From positions 1 to 6,919 of the forward strand of contig JARCMB010000288.1 of assembly GCA_030248825.1 (NCBI GenBank): a stretch of DNA of 6,919 nucleotides, read 5' to 3'. Below the pieces are notes generated by a model. It was given only the letters and a program-made list of their open reading frames with translations, ran no database searches and had not been told where the DNA came from. The DNA comes from Pseudanabaenaceae cyanobacterium MP8IB2.15. GTDB lineage: Bacteria > Cyanobacteriota > Cyanobacteriia > Pseudanabaenales > Pseudanabaenaceae. The position numbers were made by a program, and so were the translations under genes. This document shows positions 1 through 5,400 of the stretch, piece by piece (position 1 is the first letter of the stretch; every line of letters starts with the position of its first letter).

Positions 1-504
1 TATGTCAAAAATGAGTTTGGTGGTTTTTACAAATCGATGTTCCAAACTGCTTACACCAAAGAAGGGCGCAATATCGCTTTCCTCGAATATGCTTGGGATA
101 TATCAAACTGCGATCCCTGCTCAGCCGAGCCTCTATCGCCCGAAGAACTCAAACAAGCTGGAGCTTTTTGGCTGAATCAATCTTCACCTAATCGATCCTC
201 ATCCAATAGTACGTTCATCACCCGCTTACACGTTCGCTACACCCGCAATAAATTCCCTGAAGATTTGATGTTCAAAGAAACTCCTAACCGCGAACAGTTT
301 CAGGGTAGATATGTGTTGCGTCATGCCTTTGCAGGTGCAGCAAAATGCGAAGCGGGTAACCAGTACCGCAAATCTCTGGTGCAACGCCAAGAAAAAGAAG
401 TCCAAACGCTTGCCAAGTTGACAGGATGGAATACTCAGGAAATTCGTAAGAAAGCAAATATCACCCAAGCTCCAAAACCATTCTGGGAAACCATCTGGCG
501 TTAA
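1..504 (+). CDS. DUF2330 domain protein, 3' part (5' end outside window)
   Basis: The reading frame is open from base 1 to a TAA at 502-504, giving 167 visible residues with no start needed inside the window, so this is the C-terminal part of a longer protein. The first in-frame ATG (base 37) lies within conserved-looking sequence (EFGGFYKSMFQTAYTKEGRN) and is unlikely to be the real start. The stretch FLEYAWDISNCDPC followed by PLSPEELKQAGAFWL, then RLHVRYTRNKFPEDLMFKET and QGRYVLRHAF, matches what I recall of the DUF2330 family, whose cyanobacterial members usually begin with a signal peptide and are exported. Two cysteines sit close together in CDPC and the CD spacing just before it; a third lies in AKCEAG. 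Molecular function of the family is not established. The gene is convergent with the M48 gene. The family call rests on remembered motifs, not on a search. Confidence 0.85.
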   Translation, partial: YVKNEFGGFYKSMFQTAYTKEGRNIAFLEYAWDISNCDPCSAEPLSPEELKQAGAFWLNQSSPNRSSSNSTFITRLHVRYTRNKFPEDLMFKETPNREQFQGRYVLRHAFAGAAKCEAGNQYRKSLVQRQEKEVQTLAKLTGWNTQEIRKKANITQAPKPFWETIWR

Positions 505-528
505 GGAGATTTCCTTCAAAGAATCTAC

Positions 529-620
529 CTAGCCCCCTGCCCCCACTTCGACAAGCTCAGTGCATCGCAATCCTGGGGGTTCTGAAATCAAAGTCCCCAG
601 AATTGGGGATTTAGGGGCTT
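529..620. repeat. MITE-like intergenic inverted-repeat element
   Basis: The gap between the two convergent genes carries blocks of C and G in inverted arrangement. The left end reads AGCCCCCTGCCCCC (531-544). The right end, GGGGATTTAGGGGCT (605-619), is its approximate reverse complement. Between them are a CACTTCGACAAGCTCAGTG segment (544-562), which resembles widely dispersed intergenic repeats in bacteria, and CCTGGGGG (572-579). From memory, C/G-block elements of this style recur in intergenic DNA of many cyanobacteria. Copy number in this genome cannot be seen here. No coding potential is apparent in 505-651. Confidence 0.5.
591..612. terminator. Hairpin between convergent genes, possible bidirectional terminator
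   Basis: AAGTCCCC (591-598) pairs with GGGGATTT (605-612) around the six-base loop AGAATT, giving eight pairs including one G-T wobble. It lies downstream of both convergent stop codons (504 on +, 652 on -), where a shared terminator would be expected. There is no good T-run directly after the stem on either strand, so Rho-independent activity is doubtful. A second small stem, GGTAA/TTACC (628-632 / 638-642), with a T-rich loop lies nearer the M48 stop. The hairpin may simply be part of the repeat element. Confidence 0.3.
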
Positions 621-651
621 CGGAATGGGTAATTTTTTTACCAGAAACCGC

Positions 652-1641
652 CTAACCCTTGCGTTTCATTCGATCGACCTCTGCTTGGAGATCTTCAATC
701 TGACGACGCAACCGATCTGGCTCACTCTCTGGCTTGGGCGGTGGATTTGTTGGTTCTTCGACCTCGACATCAACAGCACCACTAGCCCCAGCCCGTTTGT
801 AGTTGCCCAGACGAATCTGACGATATTCTTCCGAGCCAGCCCAATCACGAATATAGTGCAGTCGATCGACAGGAAAAGGATGACTGAGCATCGAGGTTGG
901 GCTACCTGAACCGTTGTAAAGCAGAAACTTATAAACTTGATTGAGATTGTCTTTGTCTAATTCCCTATAGTCTTCGGATTGGCGAATAAACTCAGGCATA
1001 CTCACCTCATGGGCATAGGCATGACTACCACCAGAGATTTTCATCATCGTGCTGATTACCGTGTCGATATCGTCTGTCACCAACAAAGTCGCTCGATCGG
1101 ACGACAACTCAGCTTTGCGCCGCCATTCAAAGAAAGCATAAATCAAGCCACTGCTGATCAATCCACCCAAACCAAAAGTCATTTCACTGATCGCAGATAC
1201 CACGCTCATTGCCCACATTGCCATCTGAATCAAAATCGTATGCCCACACTTAATATGTCCCAGTTCGTGAGCCAGCACCGCTCGAATTTCGGACTCATTC
1301 AGTAAATCTAAGATTCCAGAGTTAAGCACAATGTAGGGTTTTTCTTGCCCAAGCGCGTAGCTGTTGGCGATGGGGTTCTGGGTCACAAATAAAACTGGTT
1401 CTGGGAAAACGTCCAGATCCCTCACGCTTTCCCGAAACAGCCGATAGATCGTGGCATATTGGCGCGGCCCCACCTGAATACTGTTACCTGTGTGGTAGAT
1501 CAACTGGGGACGTTCGTAGAGAAATTCGACAAATTTACTAGCCAGCAGATCGAAGCCTGGAACGCTGCGGAGGGTCTGTTCTGCCTGTCGATCGAGCGGA
1601 TGTCTAAAAGCTTCACCGGAAATTCCTGTATATGTTGGCAT
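652..1641 (-). CDS. M48 family zinc metalloprotease, membrane-associated
   Basis: This encodes 329 residues of a cyanobacterial-type M48 (HtpX/Ste24-like) peptidase. The zinc motif HELGH is at residues 125-129 (ligands H125 and H129, catalytic E126). The third ligand is probably E178 in RRKAELSSDR, with D182 completing the usual ExxxD. Two hydrophobic helices, about 133-152 and 154-171, lie between the zinc motifs and suggest membrane association. SHPFPVDRLHYIRDW (253-267) is the conserved C-terminal M48 block. After it comes an acidic, proline-rich linker (about 290-309) and a short charged, probably coiled-coil tail (about 309-329). I chose the ATG at 1641 (MPTYTGISGEAFRHPLDRQ) because the frame stays open up to 1944 only by running antisense through cysC, and that extra stretch resembles no M48 N-terminus. 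No clear ribosome binding site precedes it. The gene is divergent from cysC. The role in membrane protein quality control is by family analogy; substrates are unknown. Confidence 0.93.
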   Translation of the reverse strand: MPTYTGISGEAFRHPLDRQAEQTLRSVPGFDLLASKFVEFLYERPQLIYHTGNSIQVGPRQYATIYRLFRESVRDLDVFPEPVLFVTQNPIANSYALGQEKPYIVLNSGILDLLNESEIRAVLAHELGHIKCGHTILIQMAMWAMSVVSAISEMTFGLGGLISSGLIYAFFEWRRKAELSSDRATLLVTDDIDTVISTMMKISGGSHAYAHEVSMPEFIRQSEDYRELDKDNLNQVYKFLLYNGSGSPTSMLSHPFPVDRLHYIRDWAGSEEYRQIRLGNYKRAGASGAVDVEVEEPTNPPPKPESEPDRLRRQIEDLQAEVDRMKRKG

Positions 1642-1753
1642 GGCTTGATAATAGTTTCGATTAGTGTCTAAATTAATGACTAACAATGAGCAACTAGCAC
1701 TGATAATTGATCTTTGAAAGTTGGTTACATTTTGGCACTTATATTTTGGCACA
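1642..1753. promoter_or_regulatory. Divergent intergenic region between M48 gene and cysC
   Basis: These 112 AT-rich bases must hold the start signals for both divergent genes. On the + strand GATAAT (1702-1707) is a plausible -10 for cysC, without a convincing -35. On the minus strand TATTAT (complement of 1648-1653) is a possible -10 for the M48 gene, but it would leave almost no leader. Neither start codon has a recognisable Shine-Dalgarno sequence, which is common in cyanobacteria. I saw no GTA-N8-TAC NtcA site. The promoter assignments are weak; that the region is regulatory follows mainly from the gene arrangement. Confidence 0.4.
1729..1752 (+). repeat. 14-bp tandem direct repeat abutting the cysC start
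   Basis: ATTTTGGCAC occurs at 1729-1738 and again at 1743-1752, a 14-bp period of about 1.7 copies, ending one base before the cysC ATG at 1754. It occupies the position where a ribosome binding site or a repressor site would lie. The period is longer than one helical turn. It could be an operator half-site pair, a translation-level element, or chance. Confidence 0.45.
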
Positions 1754-2284
1754 ATGACATCAGGTGAAGGCGTTACAGTTTGGTTTACAGGACTGAGTGG
1801 ATCGGGGAAAACTACGATCAGCCGAGAGTTAGAGCAGGCACTGCTTGAACGCAAGTTTAAGGTTGAACTGCTCGACGGCGATATTATCCGCACCAACTTA
1901 TCAAAAGGGCTGGGTTTCAGCAAAGAAGATCGAGACATCAACATTCACCGCATTGGTTTTGTCGCAAACTTGCTCAGTCGCAACGGCGTGATTGCAATTA
2001 CGGCGGCGATCAGTCCTTACCGCAACGTTCGCGATCGAGTACGGGCTTCAATTAAGAATTTTGTCGAAATCTATGTGAATGCGCCCCTAGAAGTCTGCGA
2101 GTCTCGTGATGTTAAAGGGATGTATGCTAAAGCCAGAGCAGGCGAGATCAAAGGTTTTACTGGCATAGACGATCCCTACGAACCACCTTTAAATGCTGAA
2201 GTTGTTTGCTATACCGATCGAGAGACGGTCTCGGAAAGTGTGGCAAAGTCGATCGCTAAGTTGGAAGAGCTAGGGTATATTTAA
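1754..2284 (+). CDS. cysC: Adenylylsulfate kinase (APS kinase)
   Basis: CysC phosphorylates adenosine 5'-phosphosulfate with ATP at the 3' position to give PAPS, in cytoplasmic sulfate assimilation. The 176-residue product is a complete single-domain APS kinase. The P-loop GLSGSGKT is at residues 13-20, and the substrate-binding DGDIIRTNL at 41-49. KEDRDINIHRIGFVA (57-71) follows, then AISPYRNVR (85-93), where S87 matches the position of the phosphoserine in enterobacterial CysC. The lid segment KGMYAKARAGEIKGFTGIDDPYEPP is at 121-145. All key motifs are present. The frame is open back to a TTG at 1721, but the ATG at 1754 (MTSGEGVTVWFTG) gives the family-typical N-terminus; the extra MVTFWHLYFGT would be encoded by the upstream tandem repeat. 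There is no sulfate adenylyltransferase domain and no other sulfur gene in the window, so this is a stand-alone cysC. It is divergent from the M48 gene and is followed by a 206-base gap. Confidence 0.96.
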   Translation: MTSGEGVTVWFTGLSGSGKTTISRELEQALLERKFKVELLDGDIIRTNLSKGLGFSKEDRDINIHRIGFVANLLSRNGVIAITAAISPYRNVRDRVRASIKNFVEIYVNAPLEVCESRDVKGMYAKARAGEIKGFTGIDDPYEPPLNAEVVCYTDRETVSESVAKSIAKLEELGYI

Positions 2285-2490
2285 TAAGTTTTAGTTAGGC
2301 AAAAGCTGATATTTACTTACATCTGTACTAAGGTTAATATCTAAGTTAGATTTACTGATATGCTTTAGGATTAAACTGATAGCATACGTGCTGAAAAGTA
2401 ATAGCTACTCAAAGCAGATGTTACATTAAGTATCACACCTTGCTGGAGTAGTGAAAAAGTGGAATTCCTGTAAGACTAGGACACAACCTC
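2285..2490 (+). promoter_or_regulatory. AT-rich leader upstream of the large acidic protein gene
   Basis: No gene is visible in these 206 bases. ATCTAAGTTAGAT (2339-2351) is a perfect inverted repeat with six-base arms around one G, a plausible operator. TATGCT (2359-2364) and AGCATA (2381-2386) form a second, looser inverted repeat. CTGATA occurs three times (2306, 2355 and 2376). TAATAT (2335-2340) could act as a -10. AGGA at 2478-2481 is a weak Shine-Dalgarno candidate nine bases before the ATG at 2491. There is no strong terminator for cysC. Promoter location is not decided by the sequence alone. Confidence 0.4.
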
Positions 2491-5400
2491 ATGCCATCAG
2501 ACTTGCCATCAAGCTTAGGTGCTCAAACTGGAAATAAAGGCTCAGACGATCGAAGTCAAAACGCCTCAGGCAATCCTGATGCAGCAAGTCCTGATGTCGA
2601 AGATATTGACTGGCTCATCCTATCAGATGTAAGTTCTCGCTTCGGCGATAAAATTTCAGGCAAGTCCACTTATCTTCAGATCCCAAAAAGCTCAGAAAAT
2701 AAGTCTAATGGCAATTCCAATAGTATTTCTCAAGGGAATTCCAAATCAAACGGCACATCAGATCTTCAGGAGGATATCGATTGGCTGATCCTGTCGTCTG
2801 AACCTGAAGCCCCAACATCGCCAAATCTTTCAAATGGTCACTTAGATAATTCTTTAGAAACTCCATCTGTAATTCCAGTCGATCGAAGTTCCGATCTTCT
2901 AGAGATCGAACAGGAGTTAGATAATTCGGATTGGTTAGATCGGCATGGATTAATTTCTGAGTTTCAACCAGAGAGTATTGAAGAACTCAGTTTAAACGAA
3001 GATTTAGACATATTAGATAACTCTGATTGGTCTGTTCTGCCAGATCTTGATGAAGATATCTCTGGGAGTTTACTGCCTGACGATCGAAATCCAGATCTAA
3101 GTCTAGATCTCAGTGATAATCTCGATCCAGAAAATCTAATCCCAGATGATCTAAGCGTAGAACCAGATTTCCCGCTAGAATCTGTCGGCCTAAGCCCTAC
3201 CCTAGAAGCTGATGAATCTGAAAGTTGGTCAGATAATCTAGATCCTTTAGACTTTGATGCCTTAGATGAGTTGGGTGATGAAATCGAGGAATCAGCCGAT
3301 CTAGATGAAGCTTACGATCTAGACACAGACTGGTCAGACACTTCCAACAACTTTGATGTTAGTGATAATTTGAGTGGTGATTTTGATAGTCCTGCTAATC
3401 TCTCAGAGCCAGATCGAGATCTAGTAGATCGGGTCGATCGATCATCAGGTTTCGATCGTGAAGAATTATCCGCAGATGCTTTTGATCAATATGCCGAATC
3501 CTCGAATGAGTTTTCTCATGATCTTGAAGAAGATTTTGAGGATGATGTCTCGTCGGACTGGTCGAATTCATCGCCAACCGACCATGATGCTTTATCTGAG
3601 ATTCCAGACGCTTTTTTCGATCGATCAGAAGATCGATCCACAGAGGTCGAAGCCCCAGATCTGCATAGTGTTGACTGGTCGAACCGATCGGAACCCGATA
3701 TTGAGATCGATCCAGAAATTGACGTAGAGATTGATGCCTTTGCTGTAGCAGGTCTTAGCAGTGAATCCGAGTCAGGTTCTCATACAGTAGATTGGTCAGA
3801 TCCAGAGGAAGAGCAAGAAAGATTCGATAATCCTAGCGACGGTTTTGGCGATAATTTTGGAGTCGATCGCACAATCGAGCAAGAATCAATCTCTGCCCAA
3901 AGTAACGAGGTGGACTGGTCAGAATCGACAGAATCAGATGCTGAATTTATATCTGAATCTATTTATACTGAGGAAGATGCTTTTTCTAACATCTCATCGG
4001 TAGAAACATCTGAGCCAGAAAATATTAATATTGGGGTCGAAGATTTCGCTCCTGCATATCCAGACTCTGATTACACTAATCCGATCGAATCGATCGATCA
4101 TGCTTTTGATATCCCCGACCTAGGTGATGCCGAGATTTTTGAAGAAGATGATTTAACCTCTTATCTCCCAGAACAGTTGGTTGAAGAATCTTCAGATTAT
4201 TTAGATAATTCTGCTGAAGCATTAGACGCTGAATTGGCTGATCAGCTAGCCCAAGAAATTGAAAATGTCGAGGAGATGTTCGATGATGTCTCTGGAGATA
4301 TCAGTATAGGATTTACCGATGAAGATATTCTTGAACAGCCTGAGCCAGCTCCAGAATATTTGCCAGATCGAGAATATTCGATCGAGCACAGTGCTAATTT
4401 CGATCAGGCAGTAGAGTCGATCGAGTCAGAATTTGATGACTTTGATTTTACTGAGATCGATGAGGAATTTGCGGCTGAAGATTTAGCCGAGATCGATTCC
4501 AACTTAAATCCTCCGACTAATATCGATCGGGCAGTAGAGCCGATCGAATCAGAGTTTGATGACTTTGATTTTACTGAGATCGACGAAGAATTTGATGCAG
4601 AGTTTAATCCAGCCCAGCCTCTGCCTGAAACCAATGGTTCTAGCTGGCAGCCCACAGAAGAAGTAGTAGATCCTCCACTATCCCAAACTTCAGATCTCGA
4701 TCGAGATTCATCCGAGCAGCCACCATCGTCGATCGACGATGGTGGCATGACCGATCGGGAAATGTTTGATGCGGCAATCTCTGATTTAGATAATTCCGAC
4801 TGGTCTGCACCTGACGACATGAATGAAGCTAGCTATACGAGCTTCGATGAAGGGGATTATGACGAGAATTATGGTACTGAACCATTAGCTAACACCAGTG
4901 AGATCTCGATCGAGCAACCAATCGATCTCGATCATGGTATCTATAGTGAAGTAGATCAAGTCGATCATACTGACAGTGACAAGATTGATTTAGTCCATCA
5001 AGAGACAGATCGAGCAGCCCATGATTCATATGTCGATGAATATTCGGATTATTATTCTGGAGAAGAATCGATCGCTGAAACGCCCATATCCGAGACTTCA
5101 GACGATTCTTTTGGTGAAAACTGGGCAGATAGCATCAGTGATGAATTTGTGCATGACTTCGATGAGGAATTTACAGATGAAGAATTAGGGCTATCCGAAA
5201 CTTTAGATAGTGAAATTAAAAAATGGTCTGAAGCCGCAAATCAAGTTGATACAGCTTTTGAAGAAGATTTTATCAACAACGCACTTAATAAAGCCTTAAA
5301 TATTCGAGAATCTGAAGTTGATGATACCAACTGGTCACCTTCGCCTGACTTTGACCTAGATTTCGATCTAGATATGACAGAGCAGATCGGGCAGATTGCC

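Noticed and set aside
625..909. 94-codon plus-strand open frame over the M48 gene's 3' end
   Set aside because: It is antisense to the protease coding region, with no domain and no ribosome binding site.
1721..1753. TTG start for cysC
   Set aside because: It adds 11 residues encoded by the tandem repeat, outside the APS kinase fold; the ATG at 1754 gives the usual distance to the P-loop.
1642..1944. N-terminal extension of the M48 protease to the farthest upstream start
   Set aside because: It would run antisense through the first 190 bases of cysC and has low-complexity Ser/Pro content unlike the family; MPTYTG at 1641 fits cyanobacterial homologues.
2418..2440. CRP-like site (TGTTACATTAAGTATCACA)
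   Set aside because: Only the TCACA half fits; the other half does not match TGTGA at the correct spacing.
4404..4820. 138-codon open frame on the minus strand inside the acidic gene
   Set aside because: It is antisense to a well-supported gene, is Ser-rich as expected from complemented Asp/Glu/Ser codons, and shares PPSSIDDGG only because of the palindrome.
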